Positions 43,405-51,779 of a DNA stretch of 64,000 bases are shown one piece after another. How positions within the stretch are numbered: the stretch's first letter is position 1; each line of letters opens with the position of its first letter. The DNA lies in contig JAFZHS010000021.1 in NCBI GenBank assembly GCA_017554745.1, positions 145,186 to 209,185 of the forward strand, in the 5' to 3' direction. Below the pieces are notes generated by a model. The model saw only the letters and a list, made by a program, of their open reading frames with translations, was not told the origin of the DNA and searched no databases. The stretch is from Clostridiales bacterium (GTDB taxonomy: Bacteria; Bacillota; Clostridia; Saccharofermentanales; Saccharofermentanaceae). The position numbers and the translations under genes were made by a program.

Positions 43405-43722
43405 GTAAGCTCGCCTAAGCTTTTGTCGAACTGACCGCAGGAGATGATGCCATCCCAACAATACAATCAACCCACCATTAACCCAAAGGCTACAGCCCGG
43501 CATCTTTGCCGGGCTGTTCCTGAAGAAAACATAGAAAGGAGGTAAGACAAAAGGAGGTCAAAATCTTTTGTTTACGCCTTTATAATAGCACCTCCGGCCA
43601 ATCGTTGCGTTCCATTAAACGGACTGTTTTCGAGCCCAACGCCAAACCTGACACCTGCTCCTGAACCTCACACTATCACCACAGGATTCACGATCTCGTA
43701 CAGGCTCATGAATTCCTAGTTA
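43405..43722. other. Gene-free stretch
   Basis: Contains a CAGCCCGGC / GCCGGGCTG stem near 43491-43514 (likely terminator for the CPBP gene, poor T tail) and two closely spaced GGAGGT boxes (about 43536 and 43554) that lead into no open frame of useful length. No gene seen. Confidence 0.5.
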
Positions 43723-43956
43723 TTAGGACAGATCCCAGGTATTGATCTCATCACCGGTACCATTATCTACAAATGAAGTAATATCGGTAATCTTCCCTGT
43801 TTCTTTGAGAATAACTACCGGCTCCTCGTCATAACCTCCGATGCTCATAGCATCGGCTTTACAGGCGAATATGTATCCCTTCTCATACTCGGTACACATA
43901 TCAATGTTCGGCTTATATGCTTTTGCCTTTGTTAAAGCTTCTTCGTAAGTGATCAT
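43723..43956 (-). CDS. Small hypothetical protein coupled to ADP-ribosylglycohydrolase
   Basis: 77 residues, start MITYEEALTKAKAYKP, chosen because GGGAGGTG lies 6 nt upstream, inside the preceding gene's end, with one nt between stop and start. Strand-rich, acidic end (GTGDEINTWDLS). Family not recognised; the pattern resembles small immunity-type proteins. Confidence 0.65.
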   Translation of the reverse strand: MITYEEALTKAKAYKPNIDMCTEYEKGYIFACKADAMSIGGYDEEPVVILKETGKITDITSFVDNGTGDEINTWDLS

Positions 43957-43957
43957 G

Positions 43958-44782
43958 TTATTCACCTCCCTTTTCATTGTCAGCTCCGTGTACCAAATCG
44001 TTAAACCTGCTTATAACCGCCTCTATGTCATCCGGAATGAAGTCTTTGGCCTGGACTATCAATCCTATCGGCAAGCCCCAGAAAGCCTCTGCTATGGCCC
44101 CTGCAACAGCTGCTAATGTATCTGTATCACCGCCTATATACATGACGTTCCTAATGCAGTTCTCGTAACTCTCAGACTCAAAGAAGCATGTATAGGCTTC
44201 GGGCATTGTGTGCATGCAGTCTTCAACATGCTCGTATTCCGGTCGAATCTCATCCAATGTCCTTGAGAGGTCATACTCGAATTCGTCTTCAATGTAGCCT
44301 GCAATCTCTTCCATGGTAGAACCCGTTCTTGCCATGAAGATGGCAGCTGCAGTAGCCTCTGCTCCCTTAATTCCTTCAGGGTGGTTATGCGTTACCTCAG
44401 CAGTCCATCTTGCTACTTCTCTGGTGCGGTCCAGAGTATCGTAGAGCCAGCCTACTGCAGAGACTCTCATGCCGGAACCGTTGCCGTAGCTTCCATATGG
44501 CTTAGGGTCATCCGTCAATACCCAGTCAATGAATCTTGCACCGTATCCTGCATGCGGGTATTTCTTGCCCCACTTCTTCATGGACTTAATGAGCAAGTCC
44601 TTAATGGTCTTCTCATAAGCGTCTTTGCCTGCATCCATGAGAGCTTCTGCTACGGCAATCGTCATGACCGTATCGTCTGTGAAATCACACTCTTTTGTGA
44701 AGAGTTCGAATTCCTTACTCTTATTACCTCTGTCAAATTCAAATCTGCTTCCAATAATGTCTCCAATAATTGCACCGTACAT
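43958..44782 (-). CDS. ADP-ribosylglycohydrolase family protein
   Basis: 274 residues. Metal-binding blocks GDIIGSRFE (near 7), FTDDT (near 33) and GGDTDTLAA (near 219) are those of DraG/ARH hydrolases, which remove ADP-ribose from proteins or small molecules using two Mg2+. AAGGAGG site before the ATG. Target unknown; no partner transferase lies next to it. Confidence 0.9.
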   Translation of the reverse strand: MYGAIIGDIIGSRFEFDRGNKSKEFELFTKECDFTDDTVMTIAVAEALMDAGKDAYEKTIKDLLIKSMKKWGKKYPHAGYGARFIDWVLTDDPKPYGSYGNGSGMRVSAVGWLYDTLDRTREVARWTAEVTHNHPEGIKGAEATAAAIFMARTGSTMEEIAGYIEDEFEYDLSRTLDEIRPEYEHVEDCMHTMPEAYTCFFESESYENCIRNVMYIGGDTDTLAAVAGAIAEAFWGLPIGLIVQAKDFIPDDIEAVISRFNDLVHGADNEKGGE

Positions 44783-45055
44783 ACTGTGCCTCCTTATTCC
44801 TAATTTAATGCTTGTTGTTTCTTTGTACCCATATTGTAACGGCTCTGATCAGCCGTGTGGTCGCCTGGGAAGCGACATTAACATGCGTGACGGAACTGGC
44901 CGTCTGCTTTGTACAAAAAATGCCTCTATAAAACCTTTCTAATAAACTGGTCGCTCATACTTGATGGAAGACATTTTTATTAAGAAAATATACATGGTAA
45001 AATCTACTTTAAATGTTACTGTAATTATGTATAAATCAGCAGTAGGAGTCAAAAC

Positions 45056-45409
45056 ATGGAAAAAAACTACTATCCAACACTTGAAAATCAAATATATAGA
45101 GCCAAAGAAAGTTTGCGATTAATTCTAGATATCATTGATAACAAATACCGAATTGACGATGATTCCGGTGAACAGTTCAATATTCACTTTCGGTCTCTTA
45201 ACGAATCCATAAAAGAGATAGAAAAAGCACCTGACGATGCAATACTTGGTTATAAAGATGATTTGCTTAACATCAAAGATAAACTAGAAGAATATTTCTC
45301 TGATGAACAGTTTTCAGATATAAGACTTAACGGTTGTGATATTAACAGAATTCGTAAAGAAGTGGAAATATTGCTAGAGAACAATGTGTTTAGCATCGTT
45401 TCAAAATAG
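45056..45409 (+). CDS. Hypothetical helical protein
   Basis: 117 residues, AT-rich, mostly helical with heptad-like stretches (NEIKEIEKAPDD..., KDKLEEYFSDEQ). AGGAG before the ATG. Overlaps the convergent Nudix gene by 20 nt at the 3' end. No family recognised. Confidence 0.6.
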   Translation: MEKNYYPTLENQIYRAKESLRLILDIIDNKYRIDDDSGEQFNIHFRSLNESIKEIEKAPDDAILGYKDDLLNIKDKLEEYFSDEQFSDIRLNGCDINRIRKEVEILLENNVFSIVSK

Positions 45410-45803
45410 TTATTTTCGTGTATCTATTAATACTTTCAACTACTTTAATATCCGCCGGCAACCACTCAACCCCATCAAGCTCATCCAAGGTCAGCCACTT
45501 CGCTGCCTCATGCTCTAGAAGCTTCATTTTCGAGCCTTCGACCAAGGTAGCCCAAAAGCAGTCCATGGATAAATGGAATGTCGGATAGTCATACTCAACT
45601 GTAGTCAGAAGATCCCCTACAACAATTTCTGCATCAAGTTCTTCTTTGATCTCGCGAACAAGTGCTTCTTGCGGCGTTTCTCTGGGCTCCACTTTTCCAC
45701 CTGGGAACTCCCATCCATCCTTATATTCTCCGTATCCGCGTTGAGTTGCGAAGATGCGGTCTCTGTCACGGATTATTGCTGCAACGACCTTGATGGTTTT
45801 CAT
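45390..45803 (-). CDS. Nudix hydrolase (MutT/NTP pyrophosphohydrolase type)
   Basis: 137 residues. Nudix box GGKVEPRETPQEALVREIKEELDAEI (about 38-63) is complete (G-x5-E-x7-REUxEExGU). Hydrolyses damaged or unusual nucleoside triphosphates. Start at 45803, one nt after the upstream gene's stop, fits the family N-terminus (MKTIKVVAAIIRD). Operon with the nuclease-helicase gene. Confidence 0.85.
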   Translation of the reverse strand: MKTIKVVAAIIRDRDRIFATQRGYGEYKDGWEFPGGKVEPRETPQEALVREIKEELDAEIVVGDLLTTVEYDYPTFHLSMDCFWATLVEGSKMKLLEHEAAKWLTLDELDGVEWLPADIKVVESINRYTKITILKRC

Positions 45804-45804
45804 G

Positions 45805-47937
45805 TTATATCTCTTCAAGGCCTAGGCTCTTCAAATATTGATATGTGCCGTCATAGTACTTCGGAAGACGAGTCTCATCTTCCCAGAATCCGTTTTCGTC
45901 CTTGTGAGCATTACCTTCAGGAACACATATGACCATTCCTGATCTTGCACGTGTCATGAGAACTCTGTAGGCATTAAGCATGTATTTCATGCGGTCTTGC
46001 TTAGTCTCGGTTTCAGCTACCAACTTGTTCCATTTCCTGTTAAATGTATAGAACTGCCACTCGCCGTTTTCGTAGCGCATATCTGCATCCCAAAGAACAC
46101 AAGTATATTCCAGCTCCAATCCCTGGACCTGAATCTCTGTTGCTGCATCCTCAAGATAATTCGAAGACCTAGTGTCGGTAATATCATCCAGGAACCAGTG
46201 AACCGCATTATCGTCGTCTGAAGGCAATACATGAATGCCTAAAGGTTTATACCTTGCAGATTCCTTGGTGATTAGAACGCCGGTTCTTTCGTTACCTCTG
46301 GCCTTCTCATGAATCCATCTCTTGGCCTTTTCCATATCTCTTGTGAGAACGATCGGATAGTTGACTTTTATCTCTTCGTAAATAGGTGAGGCATTACCGT
46401 CGATTGCAAGTAAAGAATGAACAAAGGCTGAAAGCTTCTCTGCCCTGAAAGATCTTAACGAGACACCCAGGTGGAGTTTTTCCTCATAGGTAACGTTAGG
46501 ATTATCCTTAAGAAGCTCGTCAACTTTACCTTCTGCATATTCAGGCTCTGTCAGCTTGGGAGATATATAGATCTTCCAGTGAGGAAACATGTTATTCAGC
46601 GAGCTGATCCATTCGGTTATTCCGGCTTCACCGGTGTTTATCTCCTGACCGCCTCCGACAAGGCATACTATCGTTGCCCAGTCCTCTCTCTGATCAAGTG
46701 ACCAAATGAGGAATGCAGCTTCCGACATCGGGAAATTGTCGACCTTTTTCTTGTTGCCGTAAGTACCGCCTCGCTTGAGGTAGTCTGCAATTCTCTTATG
46801 TGTCCAAGAACGCTGCGCTTCATCAAAGATCGCAACATGCTCGACCTCACCGTAACCGGAACCTTGCATTTTTACAGCCTTTTCAGGATCGATCTCAAGC
46901 ACGCCATTCTCTACAGGTGTCTTGATCTTATCCAGCATGTTATCGCGATAACGGTGAATGATCTGAATGAACTTGCTTACTTCTCTTCGTGAGTCAGTGA
47001 GCTTTTTATTTTCTTTGCGTTCTCTACACTTTTTATAGTTGTCTTGAGCCAGAGCTTCGTTAAGTACCGCAACTAGAGGGCCATTGCCCGAAAGATATAC
47101 AGCGCCTTCGTCTTCAATCGGTTTGTCTGAATCCTGATATGTCTGCTTTACTGCAACTTCCAAGCCGACCAGTGTCTTTCCAGCGCCCGGAACTCCTGTT
47201 ACAAAGCAGATGCTCTTCTCCCCGTTTTCTTTGCTTTTACGGATAACATCAAGGATGTACGCAATAGTCGTATCGGTAGTTACCTTGTCTGCCTCATGCC
47301 TGGTTATGTCCTTAACAGAGTGGCTCTCATAAAGAGTTCTGGCCGCTTCGATAATCGTAGGTGTAGGTGCATAAGGGCTTATGATCCATTTGTCGTTGAC
47401 AGGGCTCTCGTCAGGGAATCTGTTTAAGACATCCGAGATCAGTTTTGTAATACCGGCTTCACCGGTCATTAAAGGGTTAAGCACCCTGTCATCGTAGATT
47501 GAAGACTGGATTACTGAAGATGATCTGTCGTAACGTGTAGCAACCAAGATAGGCACAATAACATTATCTTCACTGTACTTATGGAAGTTCTTAAGATCCA
47601 AGGCGTAGTCTAATACCTGATCGACGTCGCCAACCAAAATATCTGATTGGCCAGCTTTGAATTCAATACAAAAGATGATGCCATTAAGAAGAACTACAAC
47701 ATCGATTCGCTTGCCAAGACGTGGAATATCGTATTCGAAGATGATCTTCCCGTTTGATCCGTCCCAAGGGAGCAGTGCCTTTTGAAGAATATCTATCTCG
47801 CTTGCCCAGGCATCGCTCTGTGTCGTCTGCAGAACGCCGTGATAACCGTCACAAAGTATTCCCAATACTTCGTTTCTGTTCGCAGTCAAAAATGACTTTA
47901 TATCACTGCTGTATAAACAACGCGGGCTGTCTGACAT
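45805..47937 (-). CDS. PD-(D/E)XK nuclease fused to DUF2075 P-loop helicase-like domain
   Basis: 710 residues. N-terminal nuclease-like segment RIDVVVLL (Asp about 79) and CIEFKAG (Glu 93, Lys 95). Then Walker A VTGVPGAGKT (about 247-255), Walker B AIFDEAQR (near 383) and late helicase blocks such as EIQVQGLELEYTCVLWDADM and ...AYRVLMTRAR. This matches DUF2075 (Schlafen group 3-like) proteins, often found in defence islands. It should act on DNA or RNA in the cytoplasm. A Nudix gene follows one nt later. Confidence 0.82.
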   Translation of the reverse strand: MSDSPRCLYSSDIKSFLTANRNEVLGILCDGYHGVLQTTQSDAWASEIDILQKALLPWDGSNGKIIFEYDIPRLGKRIDVVVLLNGIIFCIEFKAGQSDILVGDVDQVLDYALDLKNFHKYSEDNVIVPILVATRYDRSSSVIQSSIYDDRVLNPLMTGEAGITKLISDVLNRFPDESPVNDKWIISPYAPTPTIIEAARTLYESHSVKDITRHEADKVTTDTTIAYILDVIRKSKENGEKSICFVTGVPGAGKTLVGLEVAVKQTYQDSDKPIEDEGAVYLSGNGPLVAVLNEALAQDNYKKCRERKENKKLTDSRREVSKFIQIIHRYRDNMLDKIKTPVENGVLEIDPEKAVKMQGSGYGEVEHVAIFDEAQRSWTHKRIADYLKRGGTYGNKKKVDNFPMSEAAFLIWSLDQREDWATIVCLVGGGQEINTGEAGITEWISSLNNMFPHWKIYISPKLTEPEYAEGKVDELLKDNPNVTYEEKLHLGVSLRSFRAEKLSAFVHSLLAIDGNASPIYEEIKVNYPIVLTRDMEKAKRWIHEKARGNERTGVLITKESARYKPLGIHVLPSDDDNAVHWFLDDITDTRSSNYLEDAATEIQVQGLELEYTCVLWDADMRYENGEWQFYTFNRKWNKLVAETETKQDRMKYMLNAYRVLMTRARSGMVICVPEGNAHKDENGFWEDETRLPKYYDGTYQYLKSLGLEEI

Positions 47938-48018
47938 GTAAATTGCTCCAACAGTTTTGGATGAGAATATTATAGTATAAGCAGAATAAGAAATCTCTCA
48001 TAATAGATCACCTCCAAA

Positions 48019-48027
48019 TGCTATAAT
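48019..48027 (+). promoter_or_regulatory. Extended -10 promoter of gene 48067
   Basis: TGCTATAAT, 40 nt before the start codon. Confidence 0.6.
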
Positions 48028-48066
48028 CAAAATACCGAAGGCGCTTTCTGACAGGAGGATAAGACT

Positions 48067-49116
48067 ATGTCGAACAAAGATAAAACGATTGCAGTAAGTG
48101 CGGAAACGCTCAGTAAGATGTCAAATGGCACGCTGCAGGAACTGATCGGTGTCTTGCAGGAGCAGGTTGGAAACATAAAGCTCGACAAAGAGGCAAGGGA
48201 AGAACTCAAAGAGAAGCTGGGTGTTGATGACAAGACCGCTAATGGCTGGCATACTGCAGGTGATGTCCTTAAGATGGTCGACACTTTCGATATGCTTGCC
48301 AACCATCCGGATGTTGCCAAAAAAGTCGTTGATACTGTTCTAGGCTTGCTCGGAACGATCTTTCCTGTTGCACTTATCGGAAAGACTCTCCTGGCCAATG
48401 TGCCCGAGGGAGTGTACGCAAAACTCATGCGTGTATTATCTTTCACTGATCCTGTTCATCTTGCAAATAAGGCTACGGGAATTGCAGGTGCAAAGGCGCT
48501 TCAGAATGCAGTAGAACTTTCGCAATATGCCGAGAGCCTCCTGACAAAGCCTGAAGGCTACGACTGTTCGCTCGTTATAGTCGCAAAAGACGACTTGATC
48601 GCACAAGCTATGGCTCAGTTGATAGAACGCAATGATGATACTGAAGAAGGTGTTGTCGGCACGAAAGACGGCTCGGTCTATGCTATTGTCGCTGATGAGA
48701 AATTCTACCAGAAAGTCCTTACAGGACGCATTGCCGGACAGAAGAAGTTATTTATAGGCAACCTCAAGAGTTCCGAGAACCTGCGCAGATCATCGGTTAA
48801 AAAGTTCGAACAGTATGGTGTCTCATACGGCTGGGCCGGCACGGATGCCTATATTACATGTGACACGAAGAAGCTCGATAAGAAAGCCGATTATGAGGCT
48901 TTCCTCAAGGAGATCGAAGGAATCGATTTCGACAAGCTCGACAAGGGCAATGCCAGATTCAAGATGAGTATCGCTAATGCCGCCAAGATCGCCTTTGCAA
49001 CTCCGATACTGCTAAAGGACGCATATGATTACCAGGTCAAAGTAACGCGCCAACAGCTGATCTACGGCATCTACCGCTTGTACTATGACGACCTCGGCAG
49101 CTTTTTGAAAGGTTGA
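48067..49116 (+). CDS. Hypothetical protein
   Basis: 349 residues. Helical N-terminus (LSKMSNGTLQELIGVLQEQVGN...), a hydrophobic stretch (VVDTVLGLLGTIFPVALIGKTLLANV, about 88-113) that could be one membrane hairpin, and a strand-rich C-terminal part. AGGAGG site and own promoter. No family recognised. Lies between the nuclease-helicase and Rpn-like genes. Confidence 0.65.
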   Translation: MSNKDKTIAVSAETLSKMSNGTLQELIGVLQEQVGNIKLDKEAREELKEKLGVDDKTANGWHTAGDVLKMVDTFDMLANHPDVAKKVVDTVLGLLGTIFPVALIGKTLLANVPEGVYAKLMRVLSFTDPVHLANKATGIAGAKALQNAVELSQYAESLLTKPEGYDCSLVIVAKDDLIAQAMAQLIERNDDTEEGVVGTKDGSVYAIVADEKFYQKVLTGRIAGQKKLFIGNLKSSENLRRSSVKKFEQYGVSYGWAGTDAYITCDTKKLDKKADYEAFLKEIEGIDFDKLDKGNARFKMSIANAAKIAFATPILLKDAYDYQVKVTRQQLIYGIYRLYYDDLGSFLKG

Positions 49117-49227
49117 TAGTAATGTTTTCTTCAGAACAAACGCGGGCCTTGGGGCTCGCGTTTTCGGGGTCTTTGCTGATATTTCCTACACCGCGGTGGA
49201 AGGAATGCTTGTTGTTTATCAATCTGT

Positions 49228-50025
49228 TCAGGCTGACTTATTGCCTGCAATCTCCCTTACTTTCTCAGTTGAGAGGCCTGAATACTCAGCAATTTGATCT
49301 ATTGTCAATTTCCCATCCATGATCATTTTGTTTGCTATCTCGCATGCCTTTTTGTCGGCTGCTTCTTTTCTCATTTCATCCAATATATCGCACATGTTCT
49401 CAACCCCTTCCTCTGTTTCTTTATATTGTTTTACTCTTTCAGAAAGCTCTTTATAGTACATATCCTTTGCTTCAGTACAGTAGAAGTCACTTATAAGCTT
49501 TCCGAGAGCAGTATCTTTCGCTTTCATCGCTCCATTTACGTATATTATATGCTCGCCGTCATTGAATTGCACATTGACTTCTCTAATGACTCTTTCTATA
49601 TGGTAGATCGGTTCATTCATACCAAGCACATCGTTTTCCGTTATGAATATGACGTAATTCTCCCGGATATCAGAAAAGTCTTTTGCGGCTTTCAACATAT
49701 TTGCATCGATCAGGCTCGAATGATATCTGGCACGTTTTCGATGTGCTCCCTTATCGGCACGTTGAATCTCAATATCGTATTTATTGCCTTCGTTATCCGT
49801 GGCATAAATATCAAGCCAGATATCGCGGCCCTGAAGATTCTTTAATGCCTTCTGCGTCTTTACCTCCGAGACTTTCAGATCTTCTCGGTCCAGGATGATC
49901 TTCAAGAGTAATTCTGCTCCTTCAATGTATCCATCAAAACAAATGGACATGAAGTCATCGTCAATAAGGCGAAGCGCGCGTACCCTTTGAAGATCTTCCA
50001 TGCGCTGTTCTTTATTACAGCTCAT
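49228..50025 (-). CDS. Rpn/PDDEXK-family nuclease-like protein
   Basis: 265 residues. N-terminal FMSICFDG...ELLLKIIL, then LQGRDIWLDIYATDNEGNKYDIEIQRA (about 68-94): Asp and the E-x-Q core match the Rpn (PF12784/YhgA-like transposase) nucleases. C-terminus has a HTH-like tail (ITIDQIAEYSGLSTEKVREI). AGGAGG before ATG. Such genes occur in multiple copies in Clostridia; role in recombination is known only for E. coli RpnA relatives. Confidence 0.8.
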   Translation of the reverse strand: MSCNKEQRMEDLQRVRALRLIDDDFMSICFDGYIEGAELLLKIILDREDLKVSEVKTQKALKNLQGRDIWLDIYATDNEGNKYDIEIQRADKGAHRKRARYHSSLIDANMLKAAKDFSDIRENYVIFITENDVLGMNEPIYHIERVIREVNVQFNDGEHIIYVNGAMKAKDTALGKLISDFYCTEAKDMYYKELSERVKQYKETEEGVENMCDILDEMRKEAADKKACEIANKMIMDGKLTIDQIAEYSGLSTEKVREIAGNKSA

Positions 50026-50079
50026 AAAAAACCTCCTATTTAGTTATTACTCACCTCACCAATTAGACTAAATCGCTTA

Positions 50080-50364
50080 TTACTTTCTTTCCGACACGAT
50101 CTGTTTGATCTGTTCCAGAAGCACCCGTGCTTCTACGCCGTCAACATTGTTTTCCCTCTCCTGCCTTGACAATAGAAGATCCGGTAAAACATCTTGCTCA
50201 CTGTTTAGAGACAGGTTCAGCGGAACTCTCTTCTCTCGAACGATCTGGGTCAAAAACATATTGATCGTCCCGTTCATATTCATTCCGAGTTGCTCGAGGA
50301 TGATCTCGGCCTGCTCTTTCAATTCAGGATCTACACGTACACACATATTTATGCTCTTAGCCAT
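50080..50364 (-). CDS. RelB/DinJ-family antitoxin, apparently without toxin
   Basis: 94 residues. MAKSINMCVRVDPELKEQAEIILEQLGMNMNGTINMFL matches the ribbon-helix-helix of RelB/DinJ antitoxins (about 1-50). ATG at 50364 has GAGGTG 6 nt upstream; an in-frame GTG 9 nt further overlaps the site. No RelE/YafQ toxin follows: the next minus gene, 54 nt on, is the Rpn-like nuclease. A palindrome sits on the promoter, as for autorepressed antitoxins. Confidence 0.82.
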   Translation of the reverse strand: MAKSINMCVRVDPELKEQAEIILEQLGMNMNGTINMFLTQIVREKRVPLNLSLNSEQDVLPDLLLSRQERENNVDGVEARVLLEQIKQIVSERK

Positions 50365-50379
50365 ATTAATCACCTCGTA

Positions 50380-50413
50380 TGCATATTATATGCAATGTAT
50401 ATGCATTTGTAAA
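50380..50413 (-). promoter_or_regulatory. Promoter and operator of the DinJ-like gene
   Basis: Minus strand TTTACA (50408-50413), 17-nt spacer, TATAAT (50385-50390). Palindrome TGCATATAATATGCA (50380-50394) covers the -10 box, with an extra TGCATATAC half-copy beside it. Confidence 0.7.
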
Positions 50414-50422
50414 CACAGGAAA

Positions 50423-50638
50423 CTGGACATCAAAAAATTAACCGTCAAACTAACCGCGAGCGCGTATATTTTTGCGTATGTTTTAGTTTTGTCCAGCAAA
50501 TGTACCGCTAAGCAGCACAAATACCGGCACAAATCGCTGTTTTCGATGTGCATCTTTTTTCGCGTCAATAATGCGAAAAAGTCGCAGTCTCGGAAGTATG
50601 CATCTTTTTGGATGGAAAACAGATAAAAAAGATGCATA
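50423..50638. repeat. Three stem-loops in a gene-free stretch
   Basis: Hairpins: CTGGACA / TGTCCAG (50423-50496), TTTTTCGC / GCGAAAAA (50556-50580) and a 13-bp perfect stem TATGCATCTTTTT (50597-50609) / 50626-50638. The sequence TGCATCTTTTT also occurs at 50549. Lies between the DinJ-like promoter and the hydrolase gene (50414-50726); no gene seen. Confidence 0.65.
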
Positions 50639-50726
50639 TCATGCTCCCCCCTGATCGAATTGCTCTTTGCCTTCTTGAATTAAGCGCTCATGTTACAAAA
50701 AGACTTATTCCCCCCCGACGGAATAT

Positions 50727-51677
50727 TCACCCTTCCAGCCCTTTAACTCTCTCATCCCACCTCTTCATCATCTCGACCGAGAGGTCGACCACCTGGTTGC
50801 TCGCGTCGCCGTCCATGCGGTGGTTCGCGCCCTCGATGACGACGTATTCGCAATCCGGCAGCGCAGCCCTCGCCTCATCGAAGAAATGCGGGTCCTCGCC
50901 GAAGCTCCCGGCCGTACCCGTGATTATGACAGCAGGAATGTAACATTGTGATATCAACGGATATATGTCCGTCGTGATGGTCTCTTCGTGCTCGAAGTTC
51001 ATGCGCTCGGCGGCGTAGAAGCTGGGATCGACCAAAAGCAGGCCCTTTATCTCATGCTGGCGGTACGTGCCAGCGTAAGAGCACACCAGGCCGCCCATGC
51101 TGTGGCCGTAGAGATAGATATTACCAAGGTCAACCTCGGGGAAATATGTCATCGAATCAATGACCGCGTAGAGATCCAGTACCTGCTCGTAGATGAAGTC
51201 GCCCAGATACTCCGGATCCGAGTAATCCGGCGGCGGGTTGGCGCCGTTCTGGAACTGGAATTCGATCACGGCGTAGTTGTTCTCGCTGTAGCGCAGGGCC
51301 TTGCCCGAATACCTGCCGAGGCTTGCGTACAGGCCGTTTGAGATGATTATGGTCTTGAACGGACCCTTGCCCTCGGGCACCGTGATCTTGCCGTCAATGG
51401 GATTGCCGTCGCGGTAGAAAACAACATTTCTGGTCCTGCTGCCGGGCTCGGCATTCGTAACAGATGGCGCGGCGACCGTGTACTCGTATTCGAACGGCGG
51501 GAGATCCGGCACCGGCGTAGGCGAGCGCTTGATCACAGCCGTCGTGGTGGTCACGGCCGTGGTCTCTTCCGCGGTCGTCTCGGTCACGACGGGCCTGCCG
51601 CATGACGCCAGCAGTAATGACGCAAGCAGACATGCCGCCATAAGGCACGTAATGATGAATTTGATCCTCGCTCTCAT
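50727..51677 (-). CDS. Lipoprotein alpha/beta-hydrolase
   Basis: 316 residues. Lipobox LASC (Cys about 26), Thr-rich linker, hydrolase domain with nucleophile GHSMGG (Ser about 186), acid near GTAGSFGEDPHFFDEA and His in GANHRMDG (near 280). The pattern resembles chlorophyllase/PHB-depolymerase-like or dienelactone-type hydrolases at the cell surface. Substrate unknown. Confidence 0.8.
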   Translation of the reverse strand: MRARIKFIITCLMAACLLASLLLASCGRPVVTETTAEETTAVTTTTAVIKRSPTPVPDLPPFEYEYTVAAPSVTNAEPGSRTRNVVFYRDGNPIDGKITVPEGKGPFKTIIISNGLYASLGRYSGKALRYSENNYAVIEFQFQNGANPPPDYSDPEYLGDFIYEQVLDLYAVIDSMTYFPEVDLGNIYLYGHSMGGLVCSYAGTYRQHEIKGLLLVDPSFYAAERMNFEHEETITTDIYPLISQCYIPAVIITGTAGSFGEDPHFFDEARAALPDCEYVVIEGANHRMDGDASNQVVDLSVEMMKRWDERVKGLEG

Positions 51678-51703
51678 AGCTGAATTATATCAGACATGAA
51701 AGC

Positions 51704-51738
51704 GCCCCGAGCCCGAAGTGTATTACCGGGCCCGGGGC
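51704..51738 (-). terminator. Probable terminator of the SBP lipoprotein gene
   Basis: Minus-strand GC-rich stem GCCCCGgGCCCG / CGGGCtCGGGGC, 42 nt past the stop; only a short T run follows. Confidence 0.55.
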
Positions 51739-51779
51739 ATATATATTTCAGCTTATCTGTAAAAGCTCACGCTCTTCCT

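Noticed and set aside
43530..43600. Two GGAGGT boxes as starts of a small gene
   Set aside because: The only frames after them stop within a few codons.
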